From: Auricularia sp. M13
Taxonomy: Eukaryota > Basidiomycota > Agaricomycetes > Auriculariales > Auriculariaceae
Direction of reading: 5' to 3'
NCBI GenBank assembly: GCA_037042915.1
Contig: CM073193.1
Span: forward strand, 5,642,001-5,706,000
Length of the DNA stretch: 64,000 nucleotides
The position numbers and the translations under genes are program-made. Below are positions 10,326-21,285 of the stretch, one piece after another. Below the pieces are notes generated by a model, which saw only the letters and a program-made list of their open reading frames with translations, was not told the origin of the DNA and ran no database searches. How positions within the stretch are numbered: position 1 is the stretch's first letter; the number at the start of each line of letters is the position of its first letter.

Positions 10326-10731
10326 GTTCGGAGGCCAGCGCTGGCTCAAGCAAGCGGCGAGCGCCAGCGTCACTCGTAGGGCTACTTGGTAGCGGGTATC
10401 CGGTATTTTCTGGGTTTCAGGTGCATGGATAGCAGTATACCCCAGTGCGCGCGGCGCCCAGGATGGAATGGAAAGGTAGGTAGGTAAAGGAGAAAATCGG
10501 AGGACAAGACACGGTTCGGCTTGCTCCGAACTCCGACGGTATCCTTCTTGCCCGCACCGGAACGTCAGCTTGCTCGCACTGCTGTTCATCGCGCAGGAGA
10601 TCTTATCAAAGGCTGAACCATCAGGGCTGGGGAGTGGCGCGGGTGGATGACTCATGCGACCAAGTCGCCCTTCATGCACAGCGTGCAAGCCTGCATTCGT
10701 GGGCGTTGCGTGATCGTGAGCTCTTACGTGA
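10326..10731 (-). repeat. Dispersed repeat R1, copy b (inside tandem copy 2)
   Basis: Duplicate of R1 copy a carried along by the tandem duplication. It differs by GTTCGGAGGCC for GTTCGAGCGGCC and by one A in a run. Confidence 0.85.
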
Positions 10732-11212
10732 GTAAACCGCATCCAATGGGTTCGAAAGACGCGGTAGAGGCGGAGGGTCAATTGCGCGTCCTGTATTCAG
10801 GCTCAAACTGGCCCGTAGCGGCTGCTGCTATAATAATATCGACCACATTCTGCAACCGCCAAGCGCGCGCGCCCGCGGGGATTTTGACCGCCAGGCGCAG
10901 CCGATGACCTCTCCGTCTCCTTAGCCATGCGGCCTGCTAGATCAAACTGACTAAATCTTCTATGTGCGCTCACATTGGCACTGTACAAGTCCCATCCCCC
11001 GTTTTGGCACCGTATTGTGCGAACACAGTGTAGGCTCCATGTCCTGGCATAACTGGCCCCTAGTCGTGGCCCAAGTCCTCGGTTTTTACGATGTCATGGA
11101 CGACTGGTTCAGAACTGGTCGAGTGTGTATTCGCATGAAAGTATGTGTCCGAGAAGAGTCGCCATAGATATCTCACTTGGACCTGTATCCTGGACTCGTA
11201 GCCTTCGCCTGA

Positions 11213-12611
11213 TCAAGCCAGCTCGCCGAGCGGCTGCGCCGCCAACGTAACGCACGGAATTATGGTTCCATCCGGCAGCCTCGCGCCGATAATCACGTCG
11301 CCAGGAAAACGCAGCTGCCGGCCATTATGAGGACATGTCAATGGACGAGCAAGCGTCCACTCACAGTTTCTCTGTCATAGTAAGGCGCTTCAGCAGACGT
11401 CATTACGATGGAGACGATCGATTCCACGGTCACATTGTCGTCCACGAGGTTCTACTCCGTGGATTAACGCACGTCGTGGCTTTCGATGCGCCTGTTGACG
11501 TACTGCGAGTGCTTTAAGGACGACACGGGCGGGATTCCACTTGATCACATGGCAGGAGGGAAAATTTAGCTCCACGGTCTGCACGGCGTTCAGCTCGGTT
11601 TAGTTGGCACGCTCAGGAACTCACCATGGCAAGGAAACGAACTCTGGCTTCGCTAACTCCCAAATAATCAAGGAGTTCCTTTCCTTTCAACCTGCCGCCC
11701 TGCTTGGCGATTGCGCGCGGTACCTCGTGGACATCTTGGGTACGGACATCCTGGGTACGGACGTCCTGGGTACGGACATTCTGCGTACGGACGTCCTTTT
11801 TGCCCAGCCCCTCCAGGAAGGCTTCGAGATGTGGGAGTTTGGGAGTATGGGGGAATGTCTCAAGAATACACCCCTACGTCGGAATCGTGAGATTTCGCCG
11901 TCGCTGAGGAACGGTCACATACGGTCTCTCCTGCCCCTCCCGTTAGGCCGCGGAAGGCCGCTATGAGACCTAGGCCGAGCTCTAGTTCACTGGCGGTTCC
12001 CTTTCTGTAGTCTTGTCAAGATATTATCTTTGAGATGGCTACGCAATGATGCATACGGTTTGTTGGCATCGGGGCTCCTTGCCGAAGAGTCCGATTGCAC
12101 AGGCATCTACACACGAACTCAGACGTTGCAAGAACGAGTGCGAAACTACCCACCTTGGTTGCTTTTGGCATCGTCTTGGCACACAGACGTTACAGAGGAA
12201 AGGCAAGGGCGAGAGAGACCCCGGAGTCGGAGAACGAACCCTGGGAGGGGAACAAAGCAACGATTGCCGTATCGCAGATCCGTCTTGTCTCCGATTGCAG
12301 CCGACGCACATAGGGAAATCGAGTGCTTCAACTTCAAGTCTCCGCAGGCATTCCAGCTGCACGGAGTTAACCAGGTTATGCGTCGCCCCGTAAAGCACAA
12401 GAACACCCGATCGGTGCGTGAACAGGATGAAATTGAGTATTTTGGTAGCATATTGCACGAGATTTACCGCAGCTAACCGTGGCAGGATGCTGAAGCTGGG
12501 ATCGTAATGGGCGCCAATGATGCTGAAGCTGGGATCGTAACCGGCGCCAATGACGCGTACATGAGTACGATCAAGGCGTTCGGAAGCGTTCGGATGATCT
12601 TCATGCGGCAT
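11213..12611 (-). CDS. Multi-exon gene T, copy 2 (frame open)
   Basis: Same gene as 7092-8489. Here the five-T run near 11799 keeps the exon LEAFLEGLGKKDV-(RTQDV)n in frame with the downstream exons, so this copy is the better candidate for a working gene. The upstream part (the 33-bp duplicated motif, then LAAVNLVQYATKILNF) is joined by at least two more introns whose borders I could not settle, including a GTGGGT...GTGTAG intron of about 46 nt and a GTATGT...GACGTAG intron of 49 nt. No known domain is seen. Confidence 0.5.
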
Positions 12612-12669
12612 GACGATCAGTGGCTCCTAGAGATTCGAGATTCGAGGAGGAATGAAAAAACCGAGCGTC

Positions 12670-13652
12670 ACTAGATGTTAAACAAAAGCGGCAGGGTTCT
12701 GGGAGGGACATAGACCTTGGTTGACTGGAAGTGTCCTCGGATGGGAGGGCTCGATTTTATCAGCTGTGCCGGGGTCGCCAGCGGTTCTGCGCGCTCATTC
12801 TCGCTCACGAAGCTCGAATAAAACGGACGAGTTTCCCCGTCGAGTTATTTGGCATACGGGACAATTTGGTCATGGGCCCGCGCCACCCGAATCCCGCGCA
12901 CTTTCTGTACCGGCGAAGCGCGCCGGTAGTCGGAGCACTCGGACTTTGACCCCGGTTTCCTCATGATGAGGTTCCTGCAGTTTGCAGTCAGGGCAGCGAA
13001 TCTGAGCGTCGAAAATGCGGCAAGGAAAACGAGCTCTCCATTACAGACACAAGTATGCTAGAAGAGTAAACGAAGCAGTCGAAAAGGCAGTATAAGAGTC
13101 GAGCGGCGATATTGTGGTAAATGCGCCACCACGGTGTGCGCTGTAGCCTTGAACGGATCGCCCCACATCATCAATATCGGATCGTCTTTCGACGACGGAA
13201 CCCTTGGTCATCTCGTGCAGTCTGAGACCCTGTTCAAGGTCATCAGTGTATTCGGTTTGATGCTAAGCAAACACGAACCCGTCTTACAGAGATATGCGTT
13301 ACAGCGCGGATACGATTTACATACTTGCCGGCGAGTAGGTCCAGACTGACCCAAAGAAGCACCCCCTGGACAAGCGGATGAAAATTTACTATTCATGGTG
13401 CTCTATATCTCACACCTCTATTTGATTATTCTCAGCGATACAATGGACTGTCACCCAAATACTTTGCAGTAGAATGTCCTGCTCATCATCCCGCGCGCGA
13501 GCCGTCCCTCCATTCAATCCATTCTTCCCATGGCTCAATTGGGCGTCCATACAATGCTCTGCCTGGAATCTTGCACAGACCCGTTGACCTGCAGTTACAA
13601 GCCTCCTACATGCCTGTCGTGCCGCGCCGCCTAACACGGGACACGCTGTCAT
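12670..13652 (-). CDS. Further minus-strand exons in tandem copy 2, unknown
   Basis: Copy 2 of the exons at 8549-9531. A four-C run near 12834 (five in copy 1) breaks the frame of the last of these exons here, the opposite of the situation in gene T. Confidence 0.3.
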
Positions 13653-13904
13653 CAGAAAAATACATTCCTGAGATGATTTGAATATTTAGCATGTCCTAAA
13701 TTCAAGGTTGAGTTGCGTACCGCCAAAAGTGTCGCGTCATGAATGAAGTCCGACAGTTCATAGCCCTCGGCCTCCTCGCAGGGCTCTTGCATAATCAATT
13801 GCCTGCTTTCGTAGATCAATTGAGCCCATAGCAGCGAAGGGGTGTGAAGTCGTGCTAGGAGCGATGTATCGATAATCCGACCAGCTCGGTGGGCGATGAT
13901 AGCG

Positions 13905-14399
13905 CTAAGCTCCGCGTTGGACGCTTGGAGAAGGACCTAGAAGCACCTTCTGTGAACAAACGGATTGTATATCAGATATAATTCACTCACGGAGTGCCGA
14001 GCCATTGCCTCAGTTGAGTAGAAAATGTCGGGGCGGCTGACATTGGATAGGTAAGTTTCGAAGGTTGTGAAAATTCTGTAGACATCACCTATACGGGCAG
14101 CCTCCATGACCTCGCGAAGAGGATGGGCAAAAGGGGCAGTATGGAAGCAGTTCGAACTCGGGAATCGCATCTACAGCCTCATCTGAAGACCTCAGTGGGG
14201 TCTCACCTTCCTCGTCTTCTGAGACAAGGTCAGGCATGTCGTCATCGGAATCTGTATCATATTCAGCCCTCAGGTCGGGCGGCATGAACGCACGCTGCAT
14301 ACCCAAAGGAATTTGCCCCTCGCTATGATCAGGCAACAGCGGCAATAGAAATTCGACCTGGTCGCCGGCTGCGTGAAATGGCCTATCATCGTATTGCAT
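13905..14399 (-). CDS. Small acidic protein gene, three exons, unknown
   Basis: ATG at 14399. Exon 1 ends in an acidic region (TDSDDDMPDL, SEDEEGE) at ...SSDEA. A GTAGAT...CGCGAG intron (66 nt) leads to VMEAARIGDVYRIFTTFETYL...ARHS. A GTGAGT...TTCACAG intron leads to KVLLGPSPSVQRGA-stop at 13905. The product is about 125 residues. The middle exon (EAARIGDVYRIFTTF) has the rhythm of an ankyrin-type helix pair, but that is only a guess. A CTATAAAG box lies about 45 bp upstream on the minus strand. It is divergent from the gene at 14886. Confidence 0.5.
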
Positions 14400-14885
14400 G
14401 GAGAAAGCTGGATAACACTGAGGGATAAAGACTCCGGCCTTTATAGCAGTCCGGCGGTGAGATGACTGTACAGCCCGAAATGGTAAGAATTTGCGCGAAC
14501 AGCCACAAGAATCGCCGATCGCTGATGATCATAGCAATGGATAACAATGGCCGTGCACCACGTGGTTGAAGCTGTGCCGAGAAGGACGCTTCGGGGCGTG
14601 CAAGCCGAGAATAAGATTCTGTGCAGATGGGCTGGCAAAGCGGAAGCATGGCGCGCGCATCCTGGAATGCGCGCCGGGAGCGGGAGAAGGCCAGCGCGCT
14701 GGGCGCTCGCAAGACCGGAAAGCACAGCCAGACGTCAGCGAGATGTGGCGCGGGATTGGCAAAGACCGGCATTGACCGAGAGGCGGTTCACCTTCGACCG
14801 TGGCTGTTATATCCTAATAAGTATAAGAAGGCGGCGCGGTGCCTGGCTGGACGCTAAAACACCGCTGTTGGATCTCCTCGGTCAA
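14400..14885. promoter_or_regulatory. Divergent intergenic region with TATA-like boxes
   Basis: It holds GCTATAAAGG just upstream of 14399 (minus strand, around 14437-14445) and GTATAAGAAGG (around 14820-14832) upstream of the plus-strand ATG at 14886. Nothing else is recognised in it; the ORFs inside are shadows. Confidence 0.4.
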
Positions 14886-15898
14886 ATGCCTAAAACTGCG
14901 AGACAGCGCACAGTAAAGGTAAGTACGCCCGCGTCACTGTATGAGTATCGCATGCCTGATCATAATCTTTGCCCACGCGTCTGAAGAGGGGTCCCAGATG
15001 CAATTTGACTCTGCCAGTCTTGGTCAGCCAGCCTCTGCCGACGGTCCTGTCGCCGGATTTAGTACGTCACGTGACATGTTTGCTGTGTCACGAGAAAATG
15101 CACTCATTTGAGCCAATTCCCTGCAGTCTGATGCCCACCATCGCTCCAGAGAATTTCTCAGCCCGGAGAGCGGCCAAGGCCAGATACCCTCCTCCCCTCC
15201 CGGACCGTCTGCAGAGCCCGTCGTGAACTCTGAACCGAACATGCAGCCGATCCTCCACGCCCATGTATGGCTGTATTCATGCCCGAAACATCTCTCTGAT
15301 CTGCATCCAGCGCAGTGGCAACGATGGCGATCGCGACCTCGCCTCCGACGTCGCCGCCTCGCCCGTAACCCACTCAGCCCACCCGCAGGGACTCGATGCG
15401 CGAGCGCTGTCTGCGGAGAGTACTGCAGGGCCAGCAGTGATTTTGTCGCAGGAAGATTCACCTCTGCGACAACTGTCCGACGCGGTAAGCGTTCATGTCA
15501 GGGTCCTCTCGTGTCTCAGCCTTTGACTGCTTCCAGCCGTTCGCGAATCCGGGGCTCTACCGGCCGTCACTGCGCAGCCCGCGGTCGGTCGTGAAGAAGG
15601 GATATGTTCCGGACCGTCCCAACGTGCCCCGGCCAGTAAGCACGCGTCTTTTCACACTGCATCCTTCCGACGCATCTCGTAGAGCATTGCCCCGTCGGGC
15701 GCTGGTACCCAGCAGGAGCTCACCCTCACTCTCGCTACCTCGGTCTCAGAGTCGCCCGCCGATGCACTGCAGTTGAATGGTTCTCCCGACTTGACCCAGC
15801 GACTGACCGTGGGAAACGGGTCGGGGAGAATTGTGATGAACATATTCCTCGCGCCTCTCACTGTACGCGACATTCACGTCGGTCCAGGTTCATGTTGA
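14886..15898 (+). CDS. Six-exon gene, diverged relative of the C2H2 genes, unknown
   Basis: Six exons fit without a phase conflict: 14886-14918, 14998-15084, 15127-15264, 15311-15484, 15537-15635 and 15683-15898, with introns of 79, 42, 46, 52 and 47 nt. All introns are phase 0 and GT/AG. The product is 248 residues, Ser/Pro/Ala-rich, and ends VRDIHVGPGSC. The first exon is exactly 11 codons (MPKTARQRTVK), like the 11-codon first exons of the zinc-finger genes (MGKISCQRTNK shares M, K, Q, R, T, K), so I infer a paralogue that has lost or never had the fingers. An alternative splice at 15885 would replace the last four residues. It could be a DNA-associated regulator; nothing proves it. Confidence 0.65.
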
Positions 15899-16292
15899 CA
15901 GTGACTGTACTGTGCTCTAACTTGTAGCTTTCTGGACTCCACGGACAACTGCCGTTGATAATGTATCCCAGACTGATCCATCTCATGACTCTGAAATACA
16001 CTGCCATGTCTGAACGCGACGTCGGAACAATACAACCGGATCACTCTTGAGATGCTTGCGAAATAGTTTCAGCCCAACAAAGGATTTTGCCCTTTCCCGC
16101 TCTAGCACAATCTCCTTGAAAACTCGCATGAAGCCGCGCAACGGCGCGCGGAGAGCTCGGCATTATAGGTAGAGCAGGTGGATTCAGAGCTATTCTGCAC
16201 GGATTATGTGTCTCTCAGAACCTGAAATTATACAGTTCAGACCAGGAACACTTCATAATTACATCAGGCAGTCAAATCGTCCTGTTCTCGGG

Positions 16293-16676
16293 TCAGCGCT
16301 CAGCGCTCAACGCGCATGATAACGGCTGGTGGATAATGATTTTCTGCACGGTGATCTGCGCGAAATTTGCAATGACCACGCCACTAGAGCCGATTTCCAC
16401 CTTGTACGGACGTGAGCGCAAAGCAAGGAGACTTGATGAGTTGAGTAAGTTGCTGCTTACGGGCCGATCTCCCGAGTCGTTGGCTTTCTTGCGGGCTGGG
16501 ATGCAGCCCGATTTCCCAGTGTCAGGCCGCAAGTGATGCGCTTGCACGCTTGACTCGCCATGGGAACTGGGAACGTCGTGCCATTCAGTCTCTGAGATGC
16601 AGGAATTATCGTCGTCTCCGATTTGTGGCCTCGCTTCGGGCCGCACGCGAACACCGTCGTCGGCGAGGTAGGACAT
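16293..16676 (-). CDS. Small gene G4, possible relative of G2/G3
   Basis: ATG at 16676 (MSYLADDGVRVRPEARP). The N-terminal part is polar (IGDDDNSCISETEW). A GTAAGC...GTACAAG intron of about 61 nt would join KANDSGDRP to VEIGSSGVVIANFAQIT. That last segment resembles the EIRVVDSHGELSVEL-type exon of G3 in position and pattern, but no membrane tail follows, so this may be a truncated member. It is divergent from the gene at 16870 across about 190 bp that contain a palindromic TATATAAG. Confidence 0.35.
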   Translation of the reverse strand: MSYLADDGVRVRPEARPQIGDDDNSCISETEWHDVPSSHGESSVQAHHLRPDTGKSGCIPARKKANDSGDRPVSSNLLNSSSLLALRSRPYKVEIGSSGVVIANFAQITVQKIIIHQPLSCALSAER

Positions 16677-16869
16677 CGTAATGATAATTGCTTGTATCCA
16701 GGGATGCCAGCTATAAAGTATCTCGAAACGCTGTTCCGGACACTTTTCCCGGTGCACAGGCAAAGGCTGTGTGGTCGACGATCCATAGCCTTCTGGCTGA
16801 ACGGCCAGCTTATGATCCTCTCGCTTATATAAGAGCGGCCCCAGGTTTGCAGAGCTTCCCACCTCAGCA

Positions 16870-17206
16870 ATGGGTTATTACAAGCGCCGTGCTTCCCGGT
16901 CTCCGGAGTATCGAGGCTCTGCAATAAAGGTACTCGTACAACGGCGCGATCGACTACGAGACGATGCTCAACGCGGGAGAACAGACACGTTTGAGCAAAT
17001 CCCCCTCTCCCACAGGCTCAGCCTCTCCGCAAGCCAAGGCACTTGTTACGCGAACGGCCTCGCCTGATGGTTCCCAGCCGGATGATCATGAAGAAACAGG
17101 GGGCGTTGCATCCACCACTGCCAACCCCGTCATAGTCCCGCCGCGACCCCAGTGGGATAAGACTCGGGTCGAGGACAGTTGTCTGATCTGCGGCGTGACT
17201 GAGTGA
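16870..17206 (+). CDS. Two-exon gene ending at a CxxC, probably truncated by IR2
   Basis: Exon 1 16870-16929 encodes 20 residues (MGYYKRRASRSPEYRGSAIK). A 55-nt phase-0 intron (GTACTC...GAACAG) joins it to exon 2, 16985-17206, giving 93 residues in all. Exon 2 is Ser/Pro-rich and ends VEDSCLICGVTE-stop. TATATAAGAG lies about 40 bp before the ATG. The short basic first exon recalls the zinc-finger genes, and CLIC looks like the start of a zinc finger. The stop codon falls on the first bases of the IR2 duplication (17201), so the original 3' end was probably cut off by that rearrangement. This is inference. Confidence 0.55.
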
Positions 17207-18728
17207 ACCCATCCGAAGATGCGAGTTGCGTATTACGAGCCACGAACGACCGGGCTGATCAGGCTGCGAGAAGTTCCACGAGATATAGCCCTGTTCCACC
17301 ATGTGCCGCTTCAGAGTTCTCCAAGTCTCGCCTTGTCACCATCCCACTTGTCGTCTGTTTCCCGTCGTCGCTGGCACTGTTTCTCCAATGTCCTCTCATC
17401 TGCGCGAATGACGCTGGCAGGAACGCTTCATCGCACAGGCTTGGTTTCCCTGCCTCTCTCTGTACATCTTATGGTGCATAATCAAAATGAGGCAGAGTGC
17501 ATACGTTCTTGTTTCAAGCATGTTAGGACGCAACCGTGGGACATGTACAATCATTCATCGCGAGTCCAATCAGAATTCGAACGGGATACATGGAACCAGA
17601 TCGAGATCACATAGTTTTTACAAATCTTGAGTACTGTGGAAGGTCAGCCTGCGAACTGCGTTCCAAAGTGATATCTCACCTGAGCTTGGCGATACATGCT
17701 CCGACTTGCCCTGGTTACACAGCCGACCCGCTCCAACTCATCGTCGCTCATTCGCTCCTGAAGTCTGATGCAAGCCTTTGAGTGAAGTTGGTGCGGGCGC
17801 AGTGAGCTTTTGATCGTTCTGGACGTTGAGGGTAAGAAGAACGAGTACGATGCGCAAACCATAGGCGACGCACACATAGCAAACGGGGCACGTCACCCGA
17901 CGATCGATAATGGGAGCATGGGCCCGCATATGCACTCGTAGACCATTGCTGCGCGTGAAGCGGAGGCCGCACCCTGGATATCCACACGCGAACCAGTCCG
18001 CGTCCTGAATGGGCTTCGCCGGGTTCGCGATAGGCGTAGGACTGCGCGGGTATGCCAAACCCTCTTCGTTGCGAGCGGCCGGGATGGGGTGCGCGTCGGG
18101 GTCGAACGTCGCTGGACTGCTAGATGACTGCGTAACTAGAGGAGGTTCGAAAGTAGGGAGGGACGCCTATTTGTATCAAGCGTCAAGAAGGGTTGCGGAC
18201 GGCGAGGGGAATTGATGCTCACCATGACAGAGAGCTCGGGCGGTGTAAAGAGCCCGGGGCCAGGCATTTTGGCCGGAAGTACCGTGTTCGTCGGAGGCGG
18301 CGGAGAGCTCGGCTGGGTGGTTGGCTAGGGAGCAAATTAAAGCAGTCATGACCGGGAAGTTAAAGAAGACGGAAAACTGGCCACCCACCACATCGACGAC
18401 CGAAGGCGGCGTGGAGACGCGGGCCTGGGGCGCTGTCAGGGGTACATCCTGGGAGATTTCCGCGCCGAGTTGGATGTGGGAGGCCGAGTGCACGTTGTAC
18501 GACTCGGTACCAGGCTCCGAGGGATGCGCAAGGGTAGCGACGGATACATCGCGGTCGACATGTGGCGGCTCCGCGGTCGGCTGCAGCAATAGATGTGATC
18601 AGAACGCGGGAGAGACTCTAGCGGGTGAAAGCACCTGGGAGGCGACGACGGCATGGAGGTCCTTGCGAAACACGCGTCAGTGGCAGCAAAGACCCATCGG
18701 CGAACAGACTCACCGCAGACGCGTGCAC
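17201..18728. repeat. Inverted repeat IR2, arm A
   Basis: Reverse complement of 37870-39394 with almost no differences. One edge is GAGTGAACCCATCC at 17201 (39394 in the other arm); the other is the GCACGCGTCTGCGG block at 18715-18728. Beyond that inner edge the two loci remain homologous but only at a clearly lower level. Confidence 0.9.
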
Positions 18729-19127
18729 GGTGAAGTCGGTGATCGGACGGGGCAATGGGCGCAGTGGCCGGAGTCCAACGCCAGCTGCAGCGTCAGGCGC
18801 GAACAGGTCGGAGATCGCTGTGTGCGGTGTGCGGCGGGGTCGGTGGTCATCGTCGACGACATCTTCGACGCGCGGTCGGCGATCGGGGGTCGAGTCTGCG
18901 GGCTGAATCTGTGTCTGTGTACTCGCCGGCGCGGACGGCGACGACGATGCTGCCGGAGGATCGGGCGCAGATGGCTGCACGGCAAGATTTGCCCTGCCCC
19001 TGGTGAGACGCTGCGCCCGGGGCGCAGTAGCGACGGCCTGGACGGCGGGTCAGCAGTTGCACCCGCTGCCAGAGAGCTCAGTCCCGTAGCACACCTTGTC
19101 AGTGCTCTTGCGGGAAATCCTGCCCAT
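17644..19127 (-). CDS. C2H2 zinc-finger protein, copy A (full length)
   Basis: Six exons, all in phase: 19127-19095, 19037-18714, 18580-18389, 18324-18223, 18166-17874 and 17818-17644, giving about 372 residues. Introns are 57, 133, 64, 56 and 55 nt. The first ~275 residues are Ser/Pro/Thr/Asp-rich. Residues ~278-300 form a classic finger (CGYPGCGLRFTRSNGLRVHMRAH; C-x4-C-x12-H-x3-H). A second, shorter one follows (CPVC-x10-H-Q-L-H), then a basic C-terminal region with RMSDDELERVG. A nuclear DNA-binding regulator is the likely role, by family. Start MGRISRKSTDK. The final exon may be spliced again at GTGAGA near 17673. The copy at 37723 lacks 84 codons of exon 2. Confidence 0.75.
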
Positions 19128-19310
19128 CGTTGTGTGGTGCGGCGGGCTGTATGCAGTAGCAGGAGAAGCGCAGAGCAGCATCGTTATAAGTCGACCTCAT
19201 CTTGGATTATGGGAGATCGCGCGCTTGGCCAGGCGGGCGCCTCGGTCTACGCCGGCACAGGATCGGCGAATGTTCGCCAACCCCTGCATGGATTGCCAAT
19301 CGCTGCGCTT
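19128..19310 (-). promoter_or_regulatory. Upstream region of C2H2 gene A with palindromic motif
   Basis: Reading toward the gene it runs: GCAGGGGTTGGCGAACATTCGCCGATCC (palindromic core GGCGAA-ca-TTCGCC at about 19270), then ACTTATAACG (a weak TATA-like box near 19188) and the ATG at 19127. The same order is kept upstream of 37723 and in the orphan at 3190. Confidence 0.5.
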
Positions 19311-19669
19311 CTCATCTAATCTGGACCGCCACCTGCGAAGCGCTGCGGCCCGCATGCCCCGCTCTCATTCGTCACGTGAACGGCTTCAGCTGCTTAGGAA
19401 GTTCCTGTTCATATACGTAGGAGCTCCGAGCCGTATGTCACCTAGTAGCGCTTGGAGGAGTTCCGCACTGACATGAGAATCTGTAAGAATCCGCTGTTGA
19501 GCAATCTGTCGGCGCGGATCACAGATATATCCCAGTGTTGAGTGAGGATTCCGCGTCGTAGGCCTGGAAGCTGGCATCGAGCTCCGTAGTCTGTCTGCCG
19601 ACCTTTACTTTGAATTCCAAAAATTGTCCATTACTCGCTAATTACCATCTACATCATGTACACCCTACA

Positions 19670-20127
19670 TCACTTCCATAGCCACAGAGTCACACTTCCT
19701 GCCATAAGGAGCACTGCAACCATGATGGTGACGAACTGACAGTTTAAGATATCCTTTGACACCCGCCTGACCATCAGTCCCGGCTGAGATAGGTCAGCCC
19801 CCCGGGGAACAAGAACGGCGAATGCATACCTCAGTCATGTCCGTATAGAGCTCAACTGATAGTTCGCCGTGACTATCTACGACGCGAATCTCACGCGCAA
19901 TTATTAGTGATAAATCTGTCGTCTATGTTATTCCTGCACCATGAGGAGTGCAGCAAGCTGTAGCTACCGTCCGCTTCGCTGGTAATGGCATATCCCAGCT
20001 CCCCCGTGCCATGGTTGTAACCCCTCCTGAACAGTAGTTTGTGACGCTTTGCAGATTCATTTTCTACTTCCTGACTCTTGCTCTTAGGCCCTGTAGGCGC
20101 AGCTGAGGAGAGTGCTATTTCGGACAT
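19670..20127 (-). CDS. G3, small tail-anchored-type protein (IR1 right copy)
   Basis: Mirror copy of 2214-2671, with the same three exons, the same KRHKLLFRRG block and the C-terminal hydrophobic end TLWLWK. The coding parts compared are unchanged. Confidence 0.55.
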
Positions 20128-20386
20128 GTCGTCGCTATCCACAGAATCTGCGCGCCCTCCCCCTCTGCGTGGCTTGCTTTATAGGGCAATTCCGGGCCGG
20201 ACCCTGTGCGCAATAATTCCCGAGGATCGACAAACCGTGCTGTGGCGATGCGTTCTGCCAACAGCCAGGCTTGTTGCTGAGATAGGGCCTTATGACGGCG
20301 CCCTCAGTGCTGATCAAGGGCCTGGGGGGTATATAAGCGCTGCTGCCTCAGGCGGCCAAAGATCTAAACTCCCACAATCTCTCGAT
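20128..20386. promoter_or_regulatory. Divergent promoter of G2/G3 (right copy)
   Basis: TATATAAG at 20330-20337 is for G2 (plus strand); TATAAAG near 20178-20184 on the minus strand is for G3. Compared with the left copy it differs by a GCT triplet and one A just downstream of the G2 TATA box. Confidence 0.55.
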
Positions 20387-20811
20387 ATGATTGGTCGAGG
20401 ACAAGACGAGTATCCCGAGCGCGGACTCGATAAGCGCCACAGAATCCTTCTTTCGCGCCTGACGAGCGCAGACGGCACGATCTACGATGTCGTGAATGAA
20501 ACTAACGGTCCGGCGTTGTCTGTGGAAATTCGGATAGCCATCTGACAGGCAGCAGGTACCGAATCCACGATCTCGCGTGGGACGCACATACAGGAAAGTC
20601 CGCATCTCTTACATTTCGGTGTTACTACCGATGTCACGGAGGTAAGTCTTATAATCGTTCGCGAGCGCCGGTCGCGCTTAAGGTTAATCTCCGAAAGTCA
20701 AATGATCATGATCAGGACTCAGCGATAGCAGCGTCGTGCATTACGGTCTTTATTTCGCTCGGGTTTTGGATTCTTGTGGGACTTGGGTTGGCCTGGTTGT
20801 TCTTGTGGTGA
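20387..20811 (+). CDS. G2, small protein with C-terminal membrane helix (IR1 right copy)
   Basis: Exons 20387-20521, 20594-20641 and 20683-20811 are joined in phase 0 by introns of 72 nt (GTGGAA...ATACAG) and 41 nt (GTAAGT...CTTAAG). The product has 103 residues. It opens MIGRGQDEYPERGLDKRHRI; the second exon ends TTDVTE. The third exon opens VNLRKSNDHDQDSAIAAS and ends in ~24 hydrophobic residues (CITVFISLGFWILVGLG... LFLW). There is no N-terminal signal, so it has tail-anchored topology if expressed. A second splice choice (57-nt intron from 20498) also keeps the frame. It is a paralogue of the neighbouring G3. Confidence 0.55.
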
Positions 20812-21285
20812 AGGCTGGCAATATGGAGGAAGACGCGCTTGTCGATAATCGATTGTCACTTCTTCTTTGAAATCACATTCAAACGCGTGTACATCCTACA
20901 AGGTTTCGTGTGTCGACCCCCGCTCCGATGTGGCGTTCGCTTGGTGTCCAGCTTCTTGCAGGAAATGAAAGTCCCATTCTCGTAATCGTGAACTCAAATA
21001 TACACGTTTGAATAGCCTAGGACGTTTCGTTGCGTTAGTTGCATTCTGTGTGCCACGAATCTCACGCGAACCATTGTTCGAGGCGGACAAGCTGTCTTTT
21101 GAGCCCAAGCCGCGTATATATTCCCAGGCAGCAAAATCTGAGTGCCATCGCCGCCAACCTGTGATTCCCGATGACGAACAGTCTCCAGCTAGACATCGGC
21201 ATTGCCGCCAATAATCAAGTCGCAGTCAGCCCGACTTTACCCCCGACCCACCAAGCTCACGAAACCTCACAAATCGTTACTGCAC

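Larger units (their letters stand above)
9637..13757. repeat. Tandem duplication, copy 2 (4,121 bp)
   Basis: Second head-to-tail copy of 5513-9636. After it the sequence becomes unique at TCATAGCCCTCGG. See copy 1 for the differences. Confidence 0.95.

Noticed and set aside
18321-19319. 332-codon plus-strand frame across C2H2 gene A
   Set aside because: It is antisense to a six-exon gene whose phases all agree and whose product has a clear zinc finger.
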